The notes under the pieces: generated by a model
What the model saw: the letters and a program-made list of their open reading frames with translations, nothing else
What the model was told of the DNA's origin: nothing
Databases searched by the model: none
Part shown: positions 1 to 14,300 of the stretch, piece after piece
Position numbering within the stretch: the stretch's first letter is position 1
Layout of the letters: each line of letters begins with the position of its first letter
Program-made: the position numbers and the translations under genes
NCBI RefSeq assembly: GCF_051020765.1
Contig: NC_134939.1
Span: 17,043,203-17,107,202 of the forward strand
Source: Lasioglossum baleicum
Taxonomy: Eukaryota; Arthropoda; Insecta; Hymenoptera; Halictidae
Direction: 5' to 3'
Length of the DNA: 64,000 nt

Positions 1-33
1 GAAGAAGAGCGAGCGGTGAAGACGGGATTTTTG

Positions 34-2493
34 GTGAGTAATTGCGAAGTCAGTATAAAAATTCTAATTAACCCCTTGACGTGTGCACGGTCGCATCAGC
101 CCCGGTCCATTGTTTAACAGGGGATCGAACAAACAGCGAATTTCATTGGTCTAGCATTGTGCGGAGGTACAAGCCCGTCCATCCGAATCGATGAAATCTT
201 TTTCAAAGTTTGTTCGGGAAGAGTGGTGAAACGAAACTATTGTAGGGTGGGATTCGGTGCTCGTCAAGGACACAAAGGGTTTACCATCGTCGGATTCGTT
301 TGTTTCGCACACGTAACAACCGATAACGAGAAATAACGGTTCCGGGGCCGCGCGCGCTCCTCCCGCTTACCATCCCACCCGTGGGGGCTCCTCTTATCTT
401 TCCTACGAGTGGCTCTCTCGTATTATTGTCTCATCTATAGGTCGGTCAAAGGATAATCGGAGGTGGAAGCGACAAAGTCCATCCGGTCGAACGACGATTG
501 TCTCTGGCCTCAATACTCGTCTGATTGTCTGGCTGGTACCCGGCGCAAAACCTTCCCCGGGTTTCAAGCTTCGATCCCGGAGAGCGCGGAGAAATCCGGA
601 TGTCAAAAAGAAACGGGGGAAAGCCGGGACCCCCCTCCCAGACCCGGCCTTTTCTGTGCTAACAAGGGAAACGTGAAATAACAAGAGTCGTCTGCGAGAA
701 CGATAAACTGTAAATAAATGGAAATCACTCGGAAACGGTATTCCAACGCGCGCGAACCGAAAGCCCGATCGGTCTCTCGCTTTTGTTTCAGACCGTATCG
801 AACTGCCTAATGGCTACAACTGATTAACTAAAACGTAGCTCGACTGTCAAACTAACTAACCGAGCTGAAAGAATTCATCCTGCGAATTACAATGCGAAAC
901 GATTTTCAACTTGATGGAAAACTTCTGCTTATTAGCAGACTTTGATTTTAGTAAGCTGAAAATGCTTTGTCGTAACTGCATAAAATCCGCTTAGTAGGTA
1001 AATGAGACACGCGAGATTTGCAAGATTTAAATATTCAGATCAATCCTTGCTTGTTTTCCTATATCAAAGTGCAAGTAAAATATAATTGCATTCGTTTTAT
1101 GTTAAAAATGGACCCTTTGCTCTCGACGGTCGTTATTCTAGAAACGTTATCATGTTAATCCTTCAAGCCCTTATGTCAGTGTGAGGAACGGATAGAATTA
1201 AATTCACAAAGGACAGTTTTGTACCTCGTAATCTTTTCGAAATTCAACATGTTTCATTTTCTACGCAGTATTACGTCAAGGAATCATAACTTATAATGAA
1301 CAGGGTGTACACTGATGAAAGCGGCTGATTAAAAATGAGGAATGGGGACGTTAGAGGGGTATGTATTTTCCGGAGAGTCGTACAATCTAAAAAATAGACG
1401 GACCGGCGAATGAGGCGGAAAAAGAAGTTAAAGAAGTTAAAATTCGATTGGAGTGCAGGTGCACTTCTGCGAGCCGCATTGTGCCAGTCCCCGGATGCAG
1501 CGAAACGTTCCGGAAAGTACAGAGTCGCGGGTACACGTCGAAATACGAGGAAATTTAGTGGATGCGCGCAGTAATGCGTCGCGTCTCCGAAGCCTTATTG
1601 TAACGATAGAGGTATTGTACTGTCAAACTTTGCGGTCAGTCAATCGCAGCTTGTTCCTCTCTGTGGCTATACCGCAACTTTCCCTCGTACCCTCTCTCGG
1701 CTAACATATATCGACAAAACGACTCGGACGATCCCGAAGTAAATTTAGAAACCGCGCCTCTCCCTGTCTCCTCCCTCTCTCCACCCTCCCCCTCGACAGT
1801 GCCCTCACTCCGCCGTAATAATCTGAAAGCTTGGTTTATTCCCGTAGTAATAAACGTGAAATCGCTGTGGGCTAAAATAAGACGAACCACCACCGGGCGA
1901 AACCTGGACCGTCCCCGATGTAATCGTTTTAATCGGTGAACGACATTTATGATGTTCCTTTTCGTAGAACCATTTCGAACGAGGATGGGGGAATTCGGGA
2001 CTCTATAGAATCGCCTCGCGAGCTTTCTCTTTTTAATGCGTAACGCTTCGTTCCGAAACGTGGAACTTCCGTTCGTTCGTTTTACCGAAAATTATTCCCT
2101 CTGGCTCTGATACACATCCCAAATTTCGAACATTAACTTTGGATAATGATTAAATAAATAAATGATCTCCATGATCTGTAAAAGTACAAACTATAAGTCC
2201 GTGGGTGGACAGCCGGATAAGCATCGGAGAGGCAGAAATAGGGAATTAGCCGGCCGCGATCAGAAATTAATTTGGAAAATCTGGACGGGAGATAAGCAAA
2301 TATCCGGCCCCGAAGAGCGGCGAGGCTTTGCTGATCAGTTTTTCGTCCACGGGTTGCGGAGAGAGAGTACAAGAGAAGAGAGGAGCACAGAAGTAGGTGT
2401 CAGAGATTACGGAGTGACGGCTGCGGCGCGGTCTGCCGGAAACAGGATGGAGGTTTCCGCGTCGGCGGTCACGGTGCAACGGCCGATCAACCG
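34..2493. other. No gene seen
   Basis: Mixed-composition DNA with short unsupported frames. A CCCTTTGCTCTCGA at about 1114-1127 weakly recalls a piggyBac end but lacks TTAA. Confidence 0.6.
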
Positions 2494-2670
2494 GAAAACG
2501 TCCAAACTCACAATCGACCCCGGGAATATTTCATTCGGTAGAAATTTTTCCCTCGAATTTCGCCCGCGACGCGGCGGCCCCGGCTCTCCTCTCGTTCGTC
2601 CGATGCCATCCGAAATACGGGTCAACGTCTGAGCACATTGCCAGAGACAATCGAGCACCAGAGAGAAAAG
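2494..2670 (+). repeat. Local duplication, copy 1
   Basis: It shares ordered blocks with 3043-3180: AAACGTC, AAACTC, CAATYGAC, GGGAATATTT, CCCT(C/G)GAATTTCG, AATACGGGTCAACGTCTGA, and AGAGACAATCG. This copy carries extra sequence between blocks. It lies inside an open frame without known homology. Confidence 0.65.
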
Positions 2671-3042
2671 TCTATCACCTAATCAGGTCTAGTGGTCCTC
2701 TATCATCGACACTTTATTTACGGGAAATTTTTTGACAGTCATTTTTATTGAGAAGCGACGTAATGCGTAATGAAATAAATTAGTCTAATAGTCTTTACCA
2801 CCTCTACCACAAACCGCACATCTCTTAAACAGCATCTTTTCATTTTAGTCTTCAGTCTTCAGCCTGTTCTCACATCAGCCACAATTTTGTACAGTCGTCC
2901 CACCTAAAATATAAGTTATTGTTAGCACAACTTTGAACAGTTATGCCACCATTCATCAAAACACCTGACCCTTTACTAACTACCTAGCACGGTTTTAAGT
3001 AACCAAGCCAAAAGTCGACATTTTACAATTTTAACCGTTCCT

Positions 3043-3180
3043 CGAAACGTCGAAACTCGCAATTGACTGCGGGAATATTTTCCCTGGAATTTCGACTCCC
3101 CCCCTCCGGGAAAATACGGGTCAACGTCTGAACACAAATTGGAATGAACGACGAGAGAGACAATCGCGGGGAGAAAACGG
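3043..3180 (+). repeat. Local duplication, copy 2
   Basis: The partner of 2494-2670 in the same orientation, about 550 bp away. AATACGGGTCAACGTCTGA is identical in both. This copy is shorter, with a GC-rich middle segment missing. Tandem duplication of local DNA, or two copies of an unrecognised repeat, would explain it. Confidence 0.65.
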
Positions 3181-5986
3181 TTTTTCGGTGGGTGGAGGAA
3201 TCTCGGGAGGAGAGAAAGGACGGCGTGAATATGCACGGGGTAAACCGATGGACAACGCCGGAAGAGAAAGGCGGAAGAGAGGACGGGCCCGGTCGAACAG
3301 GAGGGAAAAATTAACCTAGTTGACCCTTGCATCGGGGCGGTCGGCTGGAAAATTCGAAAACTCGTTTGGCCCGGCCCTTTAGCCCTTTGGTCGTTACCAC
3401 GCCCCATGTAACCGCCACCCGTCTGTTCTTTTTGCACCAACCATGCCGGTCGTGAGCTTGTTACGCTCCCGCGTAAGCAGATTTGTACCTGCACACGAAT
3501 CAGCTGTCCTGCGAGCCTCGACATTTTCTTGCTGATTTTCAGAATTTCCTGGGAAATACCTTCGGAGTGCTGATGATCTGTGAATAACGTTCGAACAATT
3601 TTTATCTTAACGTGGTACATTCATGTGGAAACATTTTTCCGATAATTTTAACTTGAACAGCGAACAGAATAACGAAATATGTAGCGCAATTAGCGACCGA
3701 TTTGCACCCTGTTCGCGGATAGCTCGATTCCTGAATTATCCGTGAAAGGGTTCAGTGGGGAACAGGGTGCGTACCGGTAAATTATGCAGCGAATCAGGTG
3801 ATTGTATCGACACGGGTCACTCTGTACCGTATAAAATGGTGTCGGTCGTCGACGATGGACGAAGTAGAACCCCGTGCCTCACAACTGTTCAGCAATAATT
3901 TATGCTATTACACGAACGCTTGCACGACCGAGTTCTGATCCCGTCGCAAGAGTTATAGACTAATTATATCGGTGACAGAGCGTATTTGCGCTTTCACCGA
4001 ACGCACGCCGACTAATTACCAGTTTACGGCGAACCAATGGCACGTTAGGTGTAGGCGATTTGTCGTTCCCCTTCTAATTGCTCGCATCGATGTTCGTTAC
4101 GAGCTTGTAATTTTCCGTCATTCGCATACCGCCGCGCCGCAATTCGTAACAGCGCAGCGGTGACGTTTTCAACGGGGATCGATTGTCCTTACCAAAAATC
4201 GAATTCACTGTCGAATCGCGCGAATCACAAACATTGGAATATAAAGTTGTAAAGTTCCAGATACCTGGAAATACCGAAGGAAGAGTAGATTTTCAAGACG
4301 CGTAAAATACGGAGCGTGGAATAATGAAAAACGATGAAAGAGGGAGCGTGGAGGGGTGTCGAGGCAGGTCGAATAATCAGATCGGCGTGGTAACAGATCG
4401 TAGGCAGGCGGTAAATCCCTTAGAATCGCGACGCAACGGCATAATGGGGCGGTTACATTGTAATCATCCCCCTAGACTGTGGCCGGGTGGTCCCGTACAC
4501 TATCCATACCAATTCCCCTTTATTCGCCGTCTACTCGGGGATTGGCTCTCGTCGATCTGGCTAACCGGTGGTGTCCGGGGGGCCTTGAGAACTTACGAAC
4601 GTGGGGCACGAATAAAGTGTCGATTTTTCGAAAAGGACAGAATTAGGAGGTCCTAGCTCCACGGCTCCGGTGGCTGGCTGCTGGCCAGACAGCCAAGTTT
4701 CCGATATGCAATTCCGCTTTATTTCCGGATCGTTTGACGCCGCCGCCGTTCGCGTCCGCGTCCGCGCCCGCGCCCACCATTTCGGGTTCAGGTTCGCGTT
4801 CGCGTCCACGCGCGAAGGCTAATGTAATGGAAACGCCTGTAAGCCCTCCTATGCATATTATTGTGCTACTTCCGTGCCGCGTCGCAATGCTAATAATTGT
4901 TATGGCCCGATAGAGTGCAATTCCACGGCACTCGACCGCCGCGCGGCGGATCGGGGCGCGCGCGGCCATTCCACTTTGGCATTGAATAAATTGCAACAGT
5001 TTTCCCCGTTGCTCCCACAATTCGTTTCCACTGGAGGATCATCGTCCACCCTCGCCCCTGCACGACCGCCTATTGTCCGCTCCCACCCCCTTCCCTACAC
5101 CCTTCTCTCATCCCTTTCCAATGTTCCTGCATTCCCACCACCACTACCAACACCACCACCACCGGGACAGCATCATCAACTCGATTTCGTTCGATTCGAA
5201 TCGTTCGAATTGATTTGACCTTTGTCCACGAGGCGTACACGCGCGCCTGGATCGTCGACGAGGCCGCGCACAGCGAAAACACAGAACGATCCGAGCGAAT
5301 ATCTCGACAAAATGGTGGAACGGTCGATTTTTTTTTCCGCCCGGTAACCGACGGTCTTTCCTTTTCTGTTATATTCAATGGGACCCGAGCGTCAATATAT
5401 TCGTTTTTATGGGTCGAATCTCTCGGAAAAGCGATGGTCCGACCCGGAGTTTCCGGCGTGTAAGCGTGGAACAATAGAAATTAGATCGGCACGGACATTT
5501 TCGGAAATGGCGGACCTCGGCCGCGCGGCGCTTGTTTGCGGAATCGAGGGTAAAGCGGTCGCGCGCGATAAGCAAGATTCGCGTTGCATTATTTCCGCTT
5601 TAAACCATTCCCATTAGAAATTCTCTGTAAATCGCCCTGGCGATTCTATGGCTTGCAAAAAATATGTCTATTTTCTCCGAAAATTGTTACGCATATACAA
5701 AAAATTTGTAACCGACACTTCCGTTACTTTCGCCAAGAGAAATTCTGAAATGAAATTCCGAAGGAGGAATATCTGTTTAGACTAAGAAACTGCAGCGACA
5801 CTCGTTCGGAAAACTATATTTCCCGGGTCGGCAACGGCGCGCAAAGTCTATGGGAAGGAGTTGCTTGGACAGCGGGGTATAAAATAGAAGGGTGCGTGCC
5901 GTTTAAAGCCGCGGTGGAAAAGCGCTTTTAAGGGGCACTTACTGTTTTAACTTTTACGTTCTCGTTAAACCAATGGCCGGGAGAGG

Positions 5987-6033
5987 CTCTCTCGCTTACT
6001 CTCCCCCTCTCTCTCTCTGTCTCTGTCTTTCTC
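5987..6033 (+). repeat. CT-rich microsatellite
   Basis: Interrupted CT dinucleotide run. Confidence 0.85.
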
Positions 6034-7644
6034 ACCGGTGGTCTTACGCGTTTAGTTGCCTCTTGTTACAACTCGGAATCTCCTCGTTTACATGGCGGTG
6101 CGCCTGGGCCGATACGAAATAATCGTGTGCCGGCCACCGTGGCGCGCTCGCCGGGAGAAAATAAAATCGCAACATCTGCTGTAGCGAGAGCCGGGGGTAT
6201 AGCGCGCGAAACTGCAGTAACACAGCAAGTGATTTTTGCCGGGATTTTCGACGTTATCGAGTCGAGTCTTGGGCCGGGGCTCGGCTCATTTACATTTCAA
6301 ATTTTAACGATTCCGCCGGCCTAACTTGAAAAGCGTTTTGCATGAAACGTTACCGGTTACGTCTCTCTCCGAGCCCAATAAAGGAGGACAAGCTACTTCG
6401 TTCGCTGGGAAATCCTTTCGACCGGCTCTCTGTTGCTCCCTTTTGTCAGACGCTGCCACGGTCTGGCTCGGCCTGGCCGAATCTCCTGCGAATAATGCGC
6501 GAAGAATGGCAATTCTCCTCTTGCTAGACACTCGTTTTGCTCAATGACCGTACGCTCTCGCGTTTTATCGGTCCCGAAACTTTCATATTCCCTCGGCAAA
6601 CGTTCGATCTTTCGCCCTCATTCTCGTCATTGATCATTTCCTGGAAGAAAATGACAATTTATATCCATTTATTTATATCTTTCATTTCGTTTGTCTCTCA
6701 GGAAACAATATCACCAACAGACGAAAATACAAATGCAATGGTGGCGATTCTAATGGAACGAATAGGGTACCTTGAAATTATTATTATATATTATATTATT
6801 ATTAAATTATTATTATTATATTAGTTATTTTGGAACTTGCTTTTCATTATGATGGCGCGAGAGGTCGACGGGATAATCCCAAAGTACCACGAACAGTTTA
6901 CCAGATTCGGTTAAAAGTTTCCATGTCAGATCCAACGCTTTAGTGCAACGGGTTAAACTCCGCCTATTCCAGCGTCGCTTTTATTCCGCGCGCTTTGTGT
7001 GCCCCTGTATGAAATTACTAGGGCGCTGTATCTGAAATATCGAGTTTTTTAGCGGGGTCCCGATACTTTTATTTTCAGCAGCGACGCACGGATACCGTCC
7101 CTTTGTATCGATAGAACAAATTCTATCTGTCAAAGGAACGGGACGGTTTCCCGGGTGAAAAATATCATTAACTCGATAAACAAACATCAGCGAATTTTCG
7201 CTGGGACCTCGGTACACGTCGAAATAACAAATATTTCGCGAGTCGCAGGTTGTTGTCCAGCGGAACCGTTCGATGCCGCGCGCGGAAACGAATTCCGTGG
7301 ATTAAAAATTCGCGCAGCCAGGATTAAAGAGTCCGATTCTCTTTAACGAAATAATAATTCCGCGACGAGACTACTGTGATCTGATTATCGCGAAGGGAAA
7401 AGCCGGCGGGGATTAGCAGCGCGAAATTTCGTGTTCGCAGGTTTCGTTAACAAAGATCGCCGGAGAAGCGGTTCTCACGCGTGCAGGAGCGATAATTATT
7501 TTTCCTGAACGAGTTTTATCCCTTAGCGGACCGGCTTTATTCGGTTTTTTGATAGCTGAATACCTTGTTTGTTGTTCGAGCCGCACTACACATATTGCGC
7601 GGCAGGGAGCCCCGGTGTAAATACTGAAATATTTTTCACGAACA

Positions 7645-7697
7645 TACACACACACACGCAAAAGACAGAGAAAGAGTGAGAGAGAGGGGGGGAGAGG
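7645..7697 (+). repeat. CA then GA compound microsatellite
   Basis: Short CA run followed by an interrupted GA run ending in a G tract. Confidence 0.8.
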
Positions 7698-9373
7698 ATC
7701 GGTGTGTTTTATGCCGGCTACGTGGGCGCAGGAATTCGCCGATGCATAACGCAGACTTTTTTCCTGGGAAAAATTCCTCGGCGCGTTTCCCCGTGACGCG
7801 GATAAGCTTATGGAAAAGCTTTTAAAGCCCCCGATGCCAAATCGCTCGGCCGTATCGCGCCGAATTAAAAGCATTAATGAGCCTTTAACGGTGCCCCCGT
7901 GGAATCTCATTAAAAATATAATGAAAATTTTGCATGACACACCGTAAAATAACGGATTACGGATGTCGCGCGATGGGCAAACGATGCGATCCGCAGCACG
8001 CCACGCCGAATGGGAATCAGCACCGCGGTAGATCGAGATCCCGGCGAGCGCGGCAGCGCAACGATAATGCGATTTTATTATATTGACTTTATTAGAAATT
8101 GATGAGCAACGCCCGGCAAAAATTCTCCCACTGATTATGAAAATCTGGAAACGCCCGGGCCCGCACGATAAATATTTATTCTGCCTCGTTTTCGAGTATT
8201 ATGCGCGCGGATCGAGCCGTTCCATTTACGATTCGATGCGTTAATCGCCGCGGATATCTATTTTTGTCTTCTTGCCAATTCCCGCGCTGCGAAATATAGT
8301 AATTTCCCTCGGCGAGCGAAAGAGTTGGAATTATTAGTTTCGCTGAAAATACCTTTCTCGAAATCGAAGATTTTTATAATTTTTGTCAAAATTTGTTTTC
8401 CATTGGTGCAGCCAGGCCGCCGGAGAATCGTGCGTAGGTAATTTCGTTTCGGAAAAAGTGGCCGTCCGGCGCGAATCGCAGCGAAACAATCAATCGAAAT
8501 TGATTGCTGCATATTGGAATTAATTCCATCGCCGGTAAACAGGATCAATGGTGATTCGAATCGCTATAACTATTACAGAATTCTCTAAATCTATCTATTG
8601 TAGAATTTAATTACGCCGGAGCGTCACGGAACCGTAGTTAAGCCTGGAATTGTCATAGACAATACAACGGTGGTCAATTAGACAAATACAAATGAACTTT
8701 ATTGACAGCGGCCGATGCCCGAGCGGAGCGAGGAAGGGGGGCAGGGACGGGTGACAATCCGAAAGTGATTACGAGTCGCATTAACCTTTCACAATGACCA
8801 CATTAATGGCGTTACCGATGTTTTGCTCGTTACTTTGCATTGTTAGAAGCTACACTTCAGGTAAATGAATTTGTCGCTTTCAGAGAGGGCCGGAAGAGCC
8901 CGTCTGCACTCTCCCTCCCTCCGCTGCAATTTGTGCAGAAAATCTGAGCTGTTCCTTTTTGAATTATTGTTCCGTCAGCGATGAATTAGACGCTCCACAA
9001 ATTGTCTCCAAACGTCGTATGGGGAATTCCACTTAAGTTTCCATGTACAGAAAAAGTAAACTATTTTTTCCAGAAGTACCGTAATATTTTATTCTCGATT
9101 CCATATAGAAACCACTAAATTGATGACGCATGAATATTTTCAGAGGAGAACGAACGAAATGCAGCTCCTCGAATAAAAATCTAGAAGAGCACATGGGGAA
9201 TCAGAGGTCCAATCTCCATCGAGATACGAAGGACCCCCGGAAGTTAGCAGATTAACATGAGGAAGAATCCCGAGGGGGATAGAAGGAGGCCGTCCGAAGG
9301 CTCTCGAAACCGAGCCGGTTGTCTTAATCGCGTCTTAACGAAACTGCCAGTACACAAATCGATTCTCTGGTAT

Positions 9374-9400
9374 GAGAGGGAGAGAGAGAGAGAGAGAGAG
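9374..9400 (+). repeat. GA microsatellite
   Basis: Nearly pure GA run. Confidence 0.9.
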
Positions 9401-9895
9401 TGGATCTAGAGAGCGAGTGAAAGAGCAAGAGAGTGAGTCTCTCTGGGGAGCGAGGGTGCAGGAGGTTAAAGTGCGCCCGTCTCATCGCGCAGATTCCAAT
9501 TTGCCGAGGAGGCCGGGACACGTACGCCCGAAGGACCGTTATTTCTAATAGGAGATTTTCAAAAGTTGCATCCGCAACCCTCCTCGTTAAGGGGTCAGTA
9601 ATTGCACGCTAGCAACGTGCTAAGATGCTGTCCGTTCGTGGAGCCAGGCGGCCCGGGATCTGAACGGCAGTCGTGACGCCTAGGGTAAGAATAACGGAAG
9701 CGGAGCTTTTCTTTTTTCCACTGACGCTACGAGCTGTCGGAGGAAAAAAGAAAAGGGCATGAGAGAGGTTGGCGGGAAGGGGTGGGGGACTCCCGGCGTT
9801 ATCACTGGAGATCACGCTAATCTAACGCCTACACCCCCATACACGAGTGTGCAGCCCTTCGGCTTGATCCGACTTGACTTTTTGTAACGACTTCT

Positions 9896-10052
9896 CTTTT
9901 CTTTTCTTCCTCCTACTCCTCCACCTCCTCGAACTCTACATCCACCTTTTCCATCTCTACCTTTTCCTTCTTCTTCTTCTTCTCTATCTCGGCTTCCGAC
10001 GTCTCACCCCCAACCTAAGATACCCTCCTTTTTCTCTTTCTCTCTCTCTCTC
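9896..10052 (+). repeat. Pyrimidine-rich tract with CTT and CT runs
   Basis: Almost all pyrimidine over some 90 bases (TTC/CTT units), then a CT run at 10033-10052. The leucine- and serine-rich open frame across it is an artefact of composition. Confidence 0.8.
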
Positions 10053-11303
10053 CGCCCACGACTTCGTTTTCCTCCGCGGAAGCCTGTTCCCGGGACGATC
10101 CTACTCTCGTTCCAATCCGCGCCAAAGAGGACTCATCCCCGTAATTATCCGATAAGCGGAAGAGAACGTCTCGTTATCCGCCGGGTTGTTGATACATTGG
10201 ACGATCTGCAGGATGGTTTCCAATTACATGCCCAGGGAGGCCCAATTCCGACGTTTTCACCTTCGTCTTGCCGCCACGATGCATGGTCCCCTATTCGTCT
10301 ATCAGCTGCTAGGTAGATTGGAAAGTCCACTCCAGAGTGGATATATTTTTTGGCGATTCTAATGTCACTGTTGGTGTGACTATCGTGCCTAAAAACTTAT
10401 GTAAAAGAATCATACTCGTGTTTTTAAAAATGACTGATATGTTTCTATTTATGAAAGACGGAGTCTGACGTCTAACAAAAAAAGCAGTGTGCGCCCCATT
10501 GGCGGAACAGTTAGTATAATCACGGTTTTGCCGTGGCATCAAATCATTCCTCGATATCAAGTCCGCTGGGGAGCAAAGTTTTACGACGAAGTCGTTAAAT
10601 TCGATCGGCGAAACAATAACGTATCGCACGCTCGAAGGATCCCCGACCAATAAATAATGCTTTTGTAATAAATAATCGTATTACGTAGCCACGTGGGGGC
10701 GGTCCACCGACGGCGGACGCACACCGGCGCACCAGATCGGCCACCATGTACGTACGGTTACGATGGTATCGTGATAATCGACGTTCGATAATATCCTCCA
10801 ATAAATTTGGACCGATAACGGAGAGGATTTATATTATTGGAGCATCGCGGACTATAAACGCCGGTTTGCGACCTGCTACGGGGCCAATTCATTTTAGTCT
10901 GACGGGAATCATCTACTGCCGAACTGCGGGATCTGCTCGCTCCTTCCATTCGCAACAATTATTAAACACTTTTCCCGTCCACTTGAAAATACAAGGTGTC
11001 TCTTAATCTCTGTGAAAACGATTGTGGTCGAATCGTAGCGACCAGACAAAAAGGGCAATTGCGGGAAACACAAATCTGTTTAAATTTCCCGCGACACGTC
11101 GCTATTAAATAGACCGGCGATCCAGCAGGACTAATAGTTTTTCCAAGTTGTAAAGCTGACGGCGACACAGCTCGTGGGCATTTCGACCGCGCGATATCAG
11201 TCTGAATGTACGCGGAACGGCTAAGTAACTACGTCCACACATATAAACTTTATGAACTGTCTTTATGATCACATAAATGTTTCATGAACAGGACTCTTTA
11301 CAG

Positions 11304-11347
11304 CTTCTTCCTTCCTTCCCTTGTCCCTTCCTTCCTTCCTTCCTTCC
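11304..11347 (+). repeat. CTTC tetranucleotide repeat
   Basis: About ten CTTC units with one interruption. Confidence 0.9.
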
Positions 11348-14300
11348 GCCGTCGTCGATTTCCTGTGGGGCTGGCCGCCTGCGAGAAATTAGCAACCGCT
11401 AACAATAAATAGTGGAAGTCAGCGAGGCTGGGAGTTTAGAGGTGCGTCATTTTTTTCCAATGATTTAGCAAGGTGCATTTTCTGGAAGATACAATTAGCT
11501 GTTGTACTTCTAAAATTGTTGAGAGAGAGAAATAAAACAGTTCTGGAAAGACCTCAAGATCCAAGAATTGTTGCGGTGTTGACAGCGGATATTCATGCAA
11601 AATAAAAATGTTCTGCCTGAATTGCAACAAACTGGAATGCAATACGAATTTATTCTGTTTTCCAATGTGTTTGATACGTTGAAAATAATATATAACTGTG
11701 TTTTTAAATTCTTCCAACATCTTAACTCTAATAAATTACGAAGTGATTTTGAGAATAGAATGTGCCCGTTGAAAGAATCAAAGTTCAAGATCGCCGGGTT
11801 CCCTCTCGTTGGCAATATTCGCGTCTGGTGAGTTCTTTTATCACCTCCTAAAATATCGTCATCATTGAGCTTAATCGCGTAATAAAACGTTTTTGTTCCC
11901 TTGTTTGTCTAGCCGGCTCTGCCGAAGGGAAGTTTGCGCGGAGAGAGAGAAAAATAAATAAATCGCTATGGCGCATCGCCAGACCTTACTTTCCGCCATT
12001 GCTGCTACATTTCTTTCGCGGACCCCCCCACCGGTTGGCCATCGACGACCTCGAACGCCGCCGTTCCCCAAAAATTTACCGACAGAAGGCCAAGGATGAC
12101 ACCGCGGCAAACTTTTCCTTTCCTTTTCCTCTTTTATGCCAGCGCGCGCTACGCTGACTAATGCATCTTTTATTGACGCGAAAAGTTGGAAACAAAGAGC
12201 AGAGGGAAACACTTGTTCCGTCGAAATTCGTTCAATAAAATTTCATGTGCCGAGAGAACCGTGGCGTGGTAGGAGGAGGAAGAACGACGAGCAGCATACT
12301 CTCTGTCTTCGATTTCGTGTGCGATTGAACTAATACGATCGCTGTAACTATCGTGACTACGGTGACTCCAGTTTCCAAGGCTGGGAGGCATGCAAAAAGG
12401 GCGATCATTGTTTTAAAAAAACTCCTTTTTTCTAAATGACAGCAAGAATACTTTTGTCGGCGTCGAGGGTGCAGTTGAAAAGAAAGATTTACTATACTCG
12501 TTCCGTTGTGCTAAATAGAAAATTGGATTGTTACAGGTTCGTCCGGATAGCGGAGTCGGTAATTTCCGAAAGTGAGTCTTTGACAATCGGTCGGTAGGAC
12601 GTGAAAATGCGTTCGGATGGATTGTGGTGTCGCAGAGGGGTAAATGAAGAACGTAGGAAATCCTCGTGGAAAGAAAGGAGTGAGTAAGGGGAAGACGGGG
12701 GGGGGAGAGAGAGAGTAGTGTGGGAGGAGAGGAAAAGATCTTGGTAATGGTCGTCGACCGTAGGTCAATTTAGACTTCAAAGGGTTCTCTGTTATAAAGG
12801 ATCGTCTATCCAGAAGAGAATTCTGTCTCGGCGAGTTATCGGTGCCTACGACCTACGAACAAACTCGCTCCATTATTCCCAATAAATTCTCAACACTTAA
12901 ACGACAGTCCCCACCCACTGCTACCTCGTCTCTGGTCTCCCCGCTACCCCCGTTTCCAACCGTACCCCTCGGCACCCGTCTCACCGCCCCTTTTGATTCT
13001 CTCAGTTCTTCGGCGTCGTTTGGTTCACGTCGTGCAAGTCCGGCACGAAGTTTCAAGTGGTTCTAAAGTGTCATCGCACACTTTCGCGGGCGGCTGGCAT
13101 CGACTCGACTCGTTTCGCTCGCCGTATCGATAAACTATAACGAGACAAATGGATGTGGGAGCCGTGCAAGCCTTCCCGCGCACACTTTCCCTCGACTCGT
13201 GAACGATGGACTATCTTGCTCCCTTCTCGTTCCACTTTCTCCGGAACCGAGCTGGTCACTGCTCCTTCTTTAACGGGATCTCTTTTGTCTTGCCCCCCCC
13301 CCTCCATGTACATTCCCGTCCGAAACCCTTGCCACCGAAGGGCCCGCTGCAAAAAGCACCAACGTCATAATTTAGCTCCTTCGCTTATTCTAATTATGAA
13401 GTGCACATTCACCCTCAGAAATTGAAAGCACATTTACAATGTAAAGGTGGGTCAATTCTGAGAGTACATTGTGGTTGGCCACATTCGATTCAGGGAGGCG
13501 ACGCGCCGCTAATTGGTAAGGGGATGTTTCAGAAGACGAGAAAAAATGAGGATGTTCTCACACTGTAGAATTTGACATGTGGATACGTAATTTGGCACCG
13601 CTTTGATGTCTCCCAGGCTATACAACGAACGACGCTTTATCTCGAAGTGTCTCATTTTCTCTCCTCGTTTGATGCCGGCTGCACGAAAAATCCAAGCAAG
13701 CAACGGGAACGGTCGTTATCTGGCCGAAAACGACCGCTGATTAAAAACTTTCGAATGACTGGTCCGCAACGGGTCACACTTTTCGGAGCTTGAACTGTAG
13801 TTTAACTTTGCCCTGAATATGCTTCCCGCACACTTACGGAGGCCAGAATATGCACAGCGGTTTCAAATGTCCAACTATAATCTCTCACGTTGATACGTAC
13901 AAACGAAATTACGTTGATATTAATATTTATAATTGAAAAATCCTTGGACCGCAGAGAGTTGCACGAGGCCCAAGACTTTTGAGAGAGGATGTATACTAGT
14001 TCGCCGGATCTTCTCGTTCCTATCGAGCATGAAGTGAGAGAGGGAATCAAAGTTGTAACTGCATGTGGCCCGAGACCATCCCATTTTCCCTTCATCCCTT
14101 ATCCCCCGTTTCATCCCTCACGAACACGTACTCATGAACTCGCTCCGACTCCTCGCGATAGATATAAATGAAGTCCTTACTTTCGATCAGTTTGCCTCGC
14201 GTTACTTCGATTCGCGTTGCCAGCGGAAGAGATTCGCTTCTGCTCTTCGTTCTTCTGCCTGTTAACGAAATTAATTGATTTTTTCTCGCAGACTTCACCC

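Noticed and set aside
2976..3620. 214-codon minus-strand open frame
   Set aside because: It covers the local duplication and CpG-rich DNA. Repeat copies in different frames and no recognised residues argue against coding.
5877..5890. TATAAAAT as a promoter TATA box
   Set aside because: No initiator, leader or coding start follows within reach, and TATA words are common in AT-rich parts.
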